From assembly GCA_964019335.1 (NCBI GenBank), contig OZ025655.1, positions 796,771 to 860,770 of the forward strand: DNA of 64,000 nt. The letters are read 5' to 3'. The translations under genes and the position numbers were made by a program. Below, piece by piece: positions 37,036 through 47,609 of the stretch. The notes under the pieces are model-generated. The model saw only the letters and a program-made list of their open reading frames with translations, did not search any database and was not told the DNA's origin. The DNA is from Diplonema japonicum (lineage: Eukaryota > Euglenozoa > Diplonemea > Diplonemida > Diplonemidae). Positions within the stretch are counted from its first letter, which is position 1. Each line of letters opens with the position of its first letter.

Positions 37036-37440
37036 CTTGTGCTTGGGGGTAGAAATGTAACTTGTGATGTACTTAATAAAACTCTTAAAACTCGATGAGA
37101 AAATCAATAAATTGTGGAGTGCTAAAACCTAAAGAAGCAATACTGATCATTTGGGGGAAAGAGGAAGAAGAAAAGTAAACCATGTAACGAAATAATAATT
37201 AAAGTGTGTTGACACAGGGAAGGGAACAAGAAACCCACCTGCCAGATCCCAAACCATAACATATACCCACTTACCACCAACATCATTACTAAGGAAGCAT
37301 GCTACCAAAGGCAGGTGTTAACAAACAATCTCCAACAAAACACCTCCATCCCCCCCTATTGTGTTGAAGTCTTGATGCATGAACAGGGAAACGTTTCCAT
37401 TTCAGTTTCCTTATTTTTCAGATACTTAACCCTTATCAGC
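37036..37440. other. Boundary between gene array and repeats
   Basis: About 400 nt upstream of the kelch gene with no open frame of note, ending at a run of about 26 G (37443-37468). If the array is one polycistronic unit, its start would be here or further right. I see no promoter motif that I can support. Confidence 0.35.
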
Positions 37441-37470
37441 CCGGGGGGGGGGGGGGGGGGGGGGGGGGTC

Positions 37471-37880
37471 ATAAGGGGGTCGTTTTTTGCCATTTTTCAG
37501 TTGCTTCCAAGGGCATTTTGGGCCCTTAAAAACAATGTAACCACCCCAAAAGTGCCCACAAATCACCCAAACCCCCGTTTCCCGATGGTTTCCGGCCCCA
37601 GAAGTGCCCAGAATCATGTTCTAATTTTGGGGCCCCCGTTTGGTACTATCCCAGTGTAATCCTGGGGAACGTAAAAAAGGGGTCCATAGGATTACACTGG
37701 GATAGTACCAAACGGGGGCCCCAAAATTAGAACATGATTCTGGGCACTTCTGGGGCTGGAAACCATTGGGAAACGGGGGTTTGGGTGATTTGTGGGCACT
37801 TTTGGGGTGGTTACATTTTTTTAAGGGCCCAAAATGCCCTTGGTGAAGCAGCTGAAAAATGGCAAAAAGTGGCCCTTTTT
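37471..37880. repeat. Foldback element with ~190-bp inverted arms
   Basis: The left arm (about 37471-37663) and right arm (37688-37880) are near-perfect reverse complements. CCAGTGTAATCCT at 37651-37663 pairs with AGGATTACACTGG at 37688-37700, and TTGCCATTTTTCAG near 37487 pairs with CTGAAAAATGGCAA near 37852. The spacer is 24 bp. The arms differ by a few substitutions, so it has aged somewhat. Transcribed, it would form a long hairpin. It could be a foldback or MITE-like element; no terminal duplication identified. Confidence 0.85.
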
Positions 37881-38690
37881 AACCATCTACCAACAGTGTT
37901 GTTACGAGAATGGGTTGCCCCCCGAGATTTTCGGGGGGGCACAGGGGGGCAAATCCAGGGGGGCAGGGGGGCAAAAAAAATTTTTTTTATAGTGTCCAAA
38001 AAAGTTTTTTTTTCCACCCAAAAGAAGTTGTCAAAGACACCCAAAAATTGATTTTTTTTTCTCAAAAGTACCCTAGGCCTTAATAGAGGCATTTAGTGAA
38101 GTGGGGTGAAAGTGAGAAGTTTGGGGGTCAAAAAAAAAGGTGCCCAAAAAAAATTATTTTTCACATGAACAAGTGGTCAAAAACACCTGAAAAGTTGTTT
38201 TTTACCTCAGAAAAATTGATTTTTTTCCATAAGGGTACCTATATCAGGCCTAGTAATGGTCTATCTTTTGGTTTTCTCTCCTTTATGACTTACCCTTCTC
38301 ATTCTTTGTAATTACCCCCCCTTTTTGTTTACTGTACTTTATTGGGTGCATGGGGTGCTGGAAAAAAAAAAAAAATAGTGTCCAAAAAAATTGTTTCCTC
38401 CCAAAAAAAAGTGGCCAAAAGCACCCATAAATTGATTTTTTCTCAAAAAATAATTTTTTTCCCCCTCAAAAGTACCTATTCTAGACAGGGTTGGTCAGAC
38501 TGGACTGGTAAAACCGAAAATACGGGTCTGAGGGGTCTACCAGTCTGACTGGTCTGATGGGTCTGGCCAGTCTCACGGGTCTGGCCCCAACTTTTTTTTT
38601 TCCCTTTGTCAGGCATCCTGCCACACACCATAGGTACCCTTAAATGTCTTTTTTTTTTTTTTTTTTTTTTTCTTCTTCATACCACAGACA
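37881..38690. repeat. Low-complexity repeat: TGCCCAAAAAAATT / TGTCCAAAAAA units
   Basis: Loosely repeated units of the form TGTCCAAAAAAGTTTTTTTTC...CAAAAGTACC (about 37985-38080, 38140-38240 and 38365-38480), about 80-180 nt apart. They are followed by TCTGACTGGTC-like pyrimidine repeats (38505-38590) and a T29 run near 38650. No coding potential. Confidence 0.5.
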
Positions 38691-38832
38691 TGCACAGCTC
38701 CACAGGGGCAGTGTTGGTCCAGACCCTTGAGGGACTCAGGGGACTCCAAGGGACAGGACAGGACAGGAGTCCCCTGAAATTTTCAGGGGTCTGGAGGGGA
38801 CTCAGGGCAGTGATGGGTGAATCCTAATTAGG

Positions 38833-38975
38833 ACTAGACCGGACTGGACCAGACCAGACCGGATCCAGCATGAATTTCGACCCAATTATGCCAGACTGAC
38901 CAGACTGACCAGACTGGACTGGACTGGACTGGACTGGACTGGACTGGACCGGACCAGACTGGACTGGACTGAACC
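38833..38975. repeat. GGACT/GGACC pentamer-rich tract
   Basis: A degenerate 5-bp tandem repeat with about six perfect GGACT units at 38916-38945 and GGACC or AGACT variants around it. A related tract occurs at 42905-43045 within the duplicated segment, and CAGTCCGGT variants of the complement lie at 40780-40860 and 43735-43805. Confidence 0.75.
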
Positions 38976-41529
38976 GGTGGACAAGATACAACCACAACAC
39001 CACATCCCCCCCTTTTTTTTTGCTGCAGAGTTCAAACATATAAACAGATGTCTACAAGAAAAGATGTTACACAGGTACTGAGAGACAACAACAACAACAA
39101 CAACGAGAAACAAAGGAAAAAGAAAAAAAAAAAGAAAAAAGAAGAAAAAAAAACCTTTATCTTCTTTTTCAGGTGGTGGGGATAACATGAAAATATAAGA
39201 AAAACATCAGATGTGTTCGCTGTTGACCTCCTCATCAGTCATCACCAAGCAAACCACATGAGTGCAGAATCTTGGTTACCCAGGGTGCCCCAGCTAGGGT
39301 TGGTTGTAGCTTCTTCTGCATTCTGTGTTGTGTCCTTAATGTGTGCAGTGTTCAGTTCAACCCCAGCCAGGGCGTCCCGGGTAACCAAGATTCTGCTCAT
39401 GCAGGGGTGGGTCGTTTTGTTCCCTTCCACCAAACTGAAAAGTCGGAACTTGGTGGAATGGTGGAACCGGAACTTGGCAGACAGGGAATTCCTAACCTAT
39501 TTTTTTTCTTTTTCTTTCCCCCCCCCTTTTTTTTTCCTCTTTGCATCATCAAGGTTGAAAGTGGTGACTATATCACCACAACACTGACAGCACAATATTC
39601 CATGTCGTGTTCTTAATGTGTGCAGTGTGCAGCTCAACACCAGAGCATCTGCAATACGTTCCTCCACTCGGGTGCTACCAGTGATGACCAACATGGAGGT
39701 CAACAGCGAACAACACATCTGATGTACTTCTTATATTTTCCATGTTATCTCCACCACCTGAATGATATATATATGAGTTAAAAGAGGCCAGTGTTGGTGG
39801 CACCCTGCACAAGAACTGTCTACTTGATTACAGGGGGCACCGCAGCCGGGTTGTAGCTTCTTCTGCATTCCGTGTCATGTCTTTAATGTGTGTGGTGTAC
39901 AGCTCAACCCCAGCCGGAGTGTCCCAGGTAACCAAGATTTGGTGCTTGTGCAGTTTGCTGCCTGTTTGTCACCCTGAGCATCTGCATTATGTTCTTCCAC
40001 TCGGGAGCTACTGGTGATGACCAATGAGGTCAACAGCAAACAACACATCTGATGTTTTTCATGCTATCCCCACCACCTTTGGAATAATATACAAGAGTTA
40101 AAGGAGGCCGGTGTTGGCAGTGCCCTGCACAAGAACTGTCTACTTGATTACAGGGGGTGCACCACAGCCAGGTTGTAGCTTCTTCTGTGTTCTGCATCGG
40201 CTGTGGTGATTAAGGACAATAGGAAAAAAAAAAAAAAAAAAAAAAAAAAAAGGTAAGGAATTCCCTGTTCCACCAAGTTCTGGTTCCGCTGTTCCACCAA
40301 GCTCCGACTTTTCAGTTTGGTGGAAGGGAACGGAACGACCCACCCCTGCACGAGCAGAATCTGGTTACCCAGGACGCCCCGGCTGGGGTTGAGCTGAACA
40401 CCGCACACATTAAGGACACGATGCGGAATGCAGAAGAAGCTACAACTCGGCTGTGGTGTACCCCCTGTAATCAAGTAGTCTTGTGCAGGTCCTTTAACTC
40501 ATATATCTCTCACCACGGCCGGGTTGTAGCTTCTTCTGCATTCCACGTTGATCACCACAGCCAGGTTGTATTACATCCAAATACAACATTTCCAGACATA
40601 TGTACATACCTGCAGCTGCAGTGCACCAGAGTAGATAGGTGCAAATGGCTTGATGGAGCTGTGCATGTCTGTGGTACAAAGAAGAAGAAGAAGAAAAAAA
40701 AAAAAAAAAAAAAAAAAATCATTATCCAATGAAAAAAAAGTGTTTGCAGGTGTGTCAAAAATTGCAGAAAATTTTCGAGTCCAGTCAGTCCGGTCAGTCT
40801 GGCCGATCTGGCCGATCCGGTCAGTCTGGTCAGTCTGGTAAAATGGGTACACCGGACCAGACTGGATTCACCCATCACTGCTCAGGGGACTCTTGGGACC
40901 AAAAAATTTCTTTGTGTTTTTTGTGTCACAAAGGCCCAAATTTAGGCTGGGGCTTGCATTTTTTTGGCACTTTTGGTTTCAAAGGTTCAAAAAAAGAGGT
41001 CCTAGGTTTGGGTGGGATCTGAGGCAAGGCTCACACTACCTTGTTGTGACTATGTAAAAAAAAAAAAAAAAAATTAAAAAAAAAATTAAAAAAATTTCAG
41101 GGGGTTTGGAGACCTGCTTTGAAAAAAATATTAAAAAGAGGCCTTTGTAAGAAAAGTACAATGCAAAAGAAAAAAAAAAAGTAAAAAAAGGGATGGGCAG
41201 TGTTGGTCAGTCCCGTCCTGTCCCCTAAAACGGAATACGGGCCTGGATGGGACTCACGGGACTCCATGGGACGGGACTCAACGGGACTCATGGGACTCAC
41301 AGGACTCTCCCCAACACTGTCATTATTTTTGATAGTTTTGCAACTTTTTTTTTTTTTTTTTTTTTTTCCAAAGGAAAAATGGGGGAAAAAAAAAGAGAAA
41401 AAAATCCTTGATTTTTTTTGACATACATGATGTGTTTACCTTTTCTTTTTTTTTTCCTTCTTTTTTTCTTGTCTTCTCACATTTTTTCGCACACCTAAAC
41501 CAAGCTGTTGTTTCTGCTTTCCACATCAA

Positions 41530-41880
41530 ATGTTGTATTTGGATAGGCTTCTTCTACGTTCTGCATCGTTTCCTTAATCACCGTGACCGGGATGTAGCTT
41601 CTTCTGCATTCCACATCATGCCCTTAATCACTGCAGCCAGGTTGTAACTTCTTGCATTCCGTGTCATTTCCTTAACCACCACGGCCGGGTTGTAGCTTCT
41701 TCTGCATTCTGCGTCGTGTCCTTAATCACCATGGCCGAGTTGTAGCTTTTTGTGTTCCGTGTCATTTCCATAATCACAATGGCTGGACGGCCGGGTTGTA
41801 GCTTCTTCTGCGTTCTGTGTCGTGTCCTTAATGTGTGTGGTGTTCAGCTCAACCCCAGCCAGGGCACCCCAGGCAGTGTT
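41530..41880. repeat. Tandem ~50-bp unit (CCGGGTTGTAGCTTCTTCTG family)
   Basis: At least six diverged copies of a unit containing GGTTGTAGCTTCTTCTGCAT, then CCGTGTC(G/A)T(G/T)TCCTTAATCAC. Single or few copies of the same unit recur across 39.3-43.95 kb on both strands. At 42650-42885 a block of them is the exact reverse complement of this array. The unit does not encode anything recognisable. Confidence 0.7.
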
Positions 41881-42132
41881 GGTCCAGACCCTTGAGGGAC
41901 TCAGGGGACTCCAAGGGACAGGACAGGAGTCCCCTGAAATTTTCAGGGGTCTGGAGGGGACTCAGGGGACTCTTGGGACCAAAAAATTTCTTTGTGTTTT
42001 TTGTGTCACAAAGGCCCAAATTTAGGCTGGGGCTTGCATTTTTTTGGTACTTTTGGTTTCAAAGGTTCAAAAAAAGAGGTCCTAGGTTTGGGTGGGATGT
42101 GAGGCAAGGCTCATACTACCTTGTTGTGACTA

Positions 42133-42169
<37 letters not shown>

Positions 42170-42472
42170 AAAAAAATGTCAGGGGGTTTGGAGACCTGCT
42201 TTGAAAAAAATATTAAAAAGAGGCCTTTGTAAGAAAAGTACAATGCAAAAAAAAAAAAAAAAAAAAAGTAAAAAAAGGGTTGGATGGGCAATGTTGGCCA
42301 GACTGGTGGTCTGAGGTCTGGCCCACAAACCACCCCAACACTGCAAATTTTCGACACACATGATGTATGCAACACAGGGTGCACAACACAGCACGTGTTT
42401 TATAACATGTACCACTATGCTGCACAGGGAAAAGCAGGTGTCACAATGTGCACCTCCTGGTGCACAATATAC

Positions 42473-42503
<31 letters not shown>

Positions 42504-43621
42504 GAAGAAAAAAAAATTTTTATCTTCTTTTTCAGGTGGTGGGGATAACATGAAAATATAAGAAAAACATCAGATGTGTTGTTCGCTGTTGACCTCCTCA
42601 TCTGTCATCACTGAGCAAACCACACAAGCACAGAATCTTGGTTACCTGGGGTGCCCTGGCTGGGGTTGAGCTGAACACCACACACATTAAGGACACGACA
42701 CAGAACGCAGAAGAAGCTACAACCCGGCCGTCCAGCCATCGTGATTATGGAAATGACACGGAACACAAAAAGCTACAACTCGGCCACGGTGATTAAGGAC
42801 ACGACGCAGAATGCAGAAGAAGCTACAACCCGGCCGTGGTGGTTAAGGAAATGACACGGAATGCAAGAAGTTACAACCTGGCCAGTGATGGGTGAATCCT
42901 AATTAGGACTAGACCGGACTGGACCGGACCGGACCGGATCCAGCGTGAATTTCGACCCAATTATGCTGGACTGACCGGACTGACCAGACTGGACCGGACC
43001 GGACTGGACCAGACCGGACTGGACTGGACTGAACCGGACCGGACAAGATACAACCACAACACCCTTTTTTTTTTTGCTGCAGAGTTCAAACGTATAAACA
43101 GATGTCTACAAGAAAAGATGTTACACAGGTACTGAGAGACGACAACAACAACAACAACGAGAAACGAAGAAAGAAAAAAAAAAAAACTTTTATCTTCTTT
43201 TTCAGGTGGTGGGGATAACATGAAAATATAAGAAAAACATCAGATGTGTTCGCTGTTGACCTCCTCATCTGTCATCACCGAGCAAACCGCATGAGTGCAG
43301 AATCTTGGTTTCCTGGGGCACCCTGGCTAGGGTTGAGCTGAACACCGCACACATTAAGGACACGACACGGAACGCAGAAGAAGCTGTGGTGTACCCCCTG
43401 TAATCAAGTAGTCTTGTGCAGGTCCTTTAACTCATATATCTCTCACCACGGCCGGGTTGTAGCTTCTTCTGCATTCCACGTCGATCACCACAGCCGGGTT
43501 ACATCCAAATACAACATTTCCGGACATATGTACATACCTGCAGCTGCAGTGCACTGGAGTAGATAGGTGCAAATTGCTTGATGGAGCTGTGCATGTCTGT
43601 GGTACAAAGAAGAAGGAGAAG

Positions 43622-43653
<32 letters not shown>

Positions 43654-44670
43654 AAAAAAAAAATCATTGTCCAAAAATATTTGAAAAAAAAGTGTTTGCA
43701 GGTGTGTCAAAAATTGCAGAAAATTTTCGAGTCCGGTCAGTCCGGTCAGTCCGGCCGATCCGGTCAGTCTGGTCAGTCCGGTAAATTGGGTACACCGGAC
43801 CGGACCGGATTCACCCATCACTGACCTGGCTGCAGTGATTAAGGGCACGATGTGGAACGCAGAAGAAGCTACATCCCGGCCGCGGTGATTAAGGAAACGA
43901 TGCAGAACGCTGAAGAAGCTACAACTCGGCTGCGGTGCGCCCCCCTGTAATCAAGTAGACAGTTCTTGTGCAGGGTGCTGCCAACACCAGCCTCCTTTAA
44001 CTCATATATTTATCTCCTATATATTATTTTCAGGTGGGGGGGGGGACAACATGAAAATATGTGCAACAAACAGGCAGTGCGATGCAGGGGTTGAGCTGTA
44101 CATCGCACGCATTAGAGGCACGGCGCTGAAAGCAAGGAACCGATCTGTTTACACAGGTTGTATAAACATACACACCCTCCTCTTATACATATTATTTATT
44201 ATTTCCCCCCTTTTCTATTACATCCAAATACAACATTTGATGTGGAAAGCAGAAACAACAGCTTGGCTTAGGTGTGTGAAAAAATGTGAGAAGACAAGAA
44301 AAAAAGAAGGAAAAAAAAAAAAAAAAGGTAAACACATCATGTATGTCAAAAAAAATCAAGGATTTTTTTCTCTTTTTTTTTTCCCCATTTTTTTTTTTTT
44401 TTCCAAAGGGAAAAAAAAAAAAAAAAAAAAAAAAAGTTGCAAAACTATCAAAAATAATGACAGTGTTGGGGAGAGTCCCGTGAGTCCCGTCCAGGCCCAT
44501 ATTCCGTTTTAGGGGACGGGACGGGACTGACCAACACTGCCCCAGGTAACCAAGATTCTGCGCTTGTGTGGTTTGCTCAGTGATGACAGATGAGGAGGTC
44601 AACAGTGAACAACACATCTGATGTTTTTCTTATATTTTCATGTTATCCCCACCACCTGAAAGAAGATAAA

Positions 44671-44754
44671 AGTTTTTTTTTTTTTTTTCTTTTTTTTTTT
44701 TTGTTTTACCAATAGTCAGCACCCCCATGCACACTGAAATTTTATTGTTTTTTT

Positions 44755-44796
<42 letters not shown>

Positions 44797-45409
44797 GCAA
44801 ATAACAATGGACCCACCCGTGCGAAACTAGGGGGAAGAAACTAAAGGGAGGAGGATATCGGGGTGCACGGCGGAGTGAACAAGGGACGGGAAAGGCTTTT
44901 TTTATTTACTTTCGTTCTTTCTCGTTCACTGGGAACCAAGGAGAGGTAGGGGGGGAAAAAGGTGAAAAGAAGTTCAAGAAAGTTGGGGGGGGTGGGAGGG
45001 CTATCGAAACTTGAGAGGAAGAGATGGAGGAGGGAAAAAGAATTAATTAATTTTTTTTTTTTTTTTAAAACCTAGAACCCATATCAAACAATCTTTTTCA
45101 TTTTCTTTCTTTTAAACTTTTAAACTAGGAAGATTAAAAATTTTAAGATAGAAAGAAAAATAAGAAAAAGAAACAACATAAAAAAAAAAAAAAAAAAAAA
45201 AAATTAATTAATTAAAAATAAAACTAAAAATAAAAATAAAACACAATTTAAGACTAAAACTAAAATTAAAAATAAAAATAAAAATAAGCTCGATGATTTA
45301 AAGGAAGCTGGTTGGGGCACCCTTTGACTAAAATAAATAAAAATAAAAGTAAAAATAGAGAGGGAGAAGAGAAGCAGACAATCAATTGCTTTCTTCTCTT
45401 TCTTTTTAT

Positions 45410-45443
<34 letters not shown>

Positions 45444-45498
45444 CCCCTTCCCTAAAGAACGTTTTGACCAAAACATTGTTAAGGGAAAACAAGGACTA

Positions 45499-45529
<31 letters not shown>

Positions 45530-45600
45530 TAAAATGCATGTATGGGGGAGCGCTTTAACGAAAGCATACTAACCCTGTTTCTCTCCCTCTCTTCTTTCTC
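44671..45600. other. AT-rich low-complexity DNA
   Basis: T45-type runs (44750-44795), poly-A runs (45180-45202), AAAATAA/TAAAAA microsatellite (45215-45290 and 45500-45535) and a T30 run at 45414-45443. No gene seen. This flanks the 3' end of the left retroelement. Confidence 0.6.
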
Positions 45601-45677
45601 TCTTTCTTTTTCTTTTTCTTTTTTTTTTTTTTTTTTTTTTTTTCTCCTTTGTAGTTTTCCCTATTTAACTATCCCTC

Positions 45678-47609
45678 TCAATTATACTCGCTGTCATCAA
45701 CCCCCTCCATCTGAAGGGGGATGGGGCTTCGGGGGGTCGCGCTTTGGGAGCCCCCCTCCGAAGATGATGGTGACAACCTCCCGACATAGGTGTCCATCTC
45801 CTCCTGCGCCTCCACCCCACGCGCAGGGGCGAGCTGTTTCCTGGACTTTTGGACCTCCACCGACTTCCCTTGTCCGTCCGGGGTTCCCACCATCGTCCCC
45901 TCGCTCCCCTCCCTCTGCCTCTTGTTTGCCCCTTCCTCCTGTTTCACCCGCCTCATCCCCGCCGCGAAATCCCTGTGTCTTTTCCGCGCCTCCAAGACCC
46001 TCTGGTACTCCGCCACGGGGACCACTTCCCCACCCTCCTCTTGCACCTTCACCAGGTGCAGGTTCCCTTCGGTGCCGTTCGCCATGTTGCTCGCGACTAT
46101 CCTCCACCTGAACACCTCGGGATCCACGTCGGGCTGGGTATTGAGAGTGTAGCTCACCCCCTCTTCCGCCCCCGTGGGGAAGATAGTCACCCTCCTGCCT
46201 CCAGGCCGGACCTCCTGTGCTTGCTCTATCCTCGCCACAAGGTCGTACAGCCTCCCCTCTCCCCCGTCCGACGTGGTGCACTCGTCGCGCAGCAGCTGGG
46301 AGTACTCTTCGCTCTCCTCCCCGCTGCACTCCTCCATCACTTGTTTCACCCTCTGGAGCCACTCCTGTGCGTCGAACTGGGTCTCCCCTTCCGCGACCAC
46401 ATCCCTGTGGTGCGTGGCGACGACGATGTACGGCTCCTTCGGGTCACGCAACTCCATCTCCGGAAGAATGGCTTGGCTTCCCTGTGCGTCCTCGGCTTCG
46501 ACCCCGTCGGCTGTGTGTGTTTGGATTGTGCCTGTCGTGGTCTCTGCCTGCTGGTCCTTCCCCTCGGTGCGCTGGTTAGCTGTTTGATTGTTTTCTGTGC
46601 CATCCACCGCCCCCTGGTTCCGGGCCCCTCCTTCCTCTCCGCTCCTCACAGGGCCAGCTTTTGTGTTTTGGATTGTGCCGCTCCCTGTCTCCTCCTCTCC
46701 CATCTCCGCGTCCACCCGCTCTGCCGCTGCTTTTGCTGCCGCTGACGCTGCTGCTACCACCGCCGCGGCCGCCAGGTTTGCGGTCCTCCTCTCTGCCTCC
46801 TCCTGGAACTTGTTCTCCGCCGCCTTCGCCGCGGCCAGAGCAGCCATCCCTGTCAGGTAGAACGCCGCCTCAGCTACCTCCTCCATTCCTGTAGCCGCAG
46901 CTTCCCGTTCCATCGCCTCCTGATCCTCCCGCTCCCTCCTCTCCTCCTGGGAGTGCTGCTCCGCTTCCGAGTCCAGTTCCATCTTCTCCACCAGAACCTT
47001 CCCCTTCCTAATGGCCGCCCTCGCCACGCCCTTGACCACGGCCGCCGACACTGCGGCCTTCATGTCGTTGAAGACCTCCACCCTGTGTCGTCGCGTCCTC
47101 TTCGCTGCTTCAGATGCCACCTCCTTCAAGAACCCCCTGGCCTGCCCTGCCAGACCCCCAAACGTTTCCACCGCAAAAGGGCGGAACTGCTTGTGAGCCT
47201 CCTTGCACGCTTCCATGTGCTCCTTGTTCGCAGCGTAGCCAGCAGTTTTTGAGGCCTGTTCCAGGTTGCCCACCGTCCGAGGGTGCACCACTGTCACATC
47301 CACCGCCAGCCCGTGGCCGTTTCCTTGTATCCCGCTCGGGAGGAGGATGTCCGCTGGCTTTGCCGATGAGCCAGCCATGATGTGCTTCTCCTCCCTGACC
47401 ACATCTATTGCCCCCTCCCTGCACTGGTCATACAGGACGTCCCTCACCCCGTTGTGGCGGTGTTGCGTGGTCCCTCCGTTCTTGCAGCACTGCGCGTGGT
47501 CTCCTCGGGCGTCCATTTCCTCCCCGCAGTTCAAGCACTGTGTGCCCTCTTGGTATAGAGGCGCCCCGAGCCACCACCTCGTCGCCACCTTGAACTCCTC
47601 ATCGTTCAT
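45678..47609 (-). pseudogene. CCHC, restriction-like endonuclease and acidic tail of left element
   Basis: 643 codons in a third frame, continuing from the RT frame after a one-base shift around 47618-47627. A CCHC knuckle (CLNCGEEMDARGDHAQCC) leads into the R2-type PD-(D/E)xK endonuclease: KPADILLP, then GLAVDVTVVHP, then FRPFAVETFGG. These cleave the target DNA for target-primed reverse transcription. After ~200 residues the protein becomes a long acidic and alanine-rich region (AAAVVAAASAAAKAAAE) and ends in DDSEYN, close to the 3' A-tract. Confidence 0.82.

Larger units (their letters stand above)
38690..44670. repeat. Mosaic of segmental direct and inverted duplications
   Basis: Direct pairs seen by eye: 38697-38800 with 41872-41965; 38812-39258 with 42887-43280; 40437-40875 with 43385-43825; 40881-41175 with 41961-42272. 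Inverted pairs: 39318-39530 with 40225-40435; 41191-41545 with 44225-44548; 41640-41880 with 42650-42885. Many junctions fall at poly-A or poly-T runs of 15-45 nt. Reading frames here are translations of homopolymers. I find no gene or RT remnant. Confidence 0.75.

Noticed and set aside
38833-38975. CRISPR-like array in the pentamer and 50-bp repeats
   Set aside because: Units are contiguous or degenerate, there are no regular unique spacers, and this is eukaryotic DNA.
40140-44617. Frames with long Phe or Lys runs as proteins
   Set aside because: They are translations of poly-A/T tracts inside repeats.
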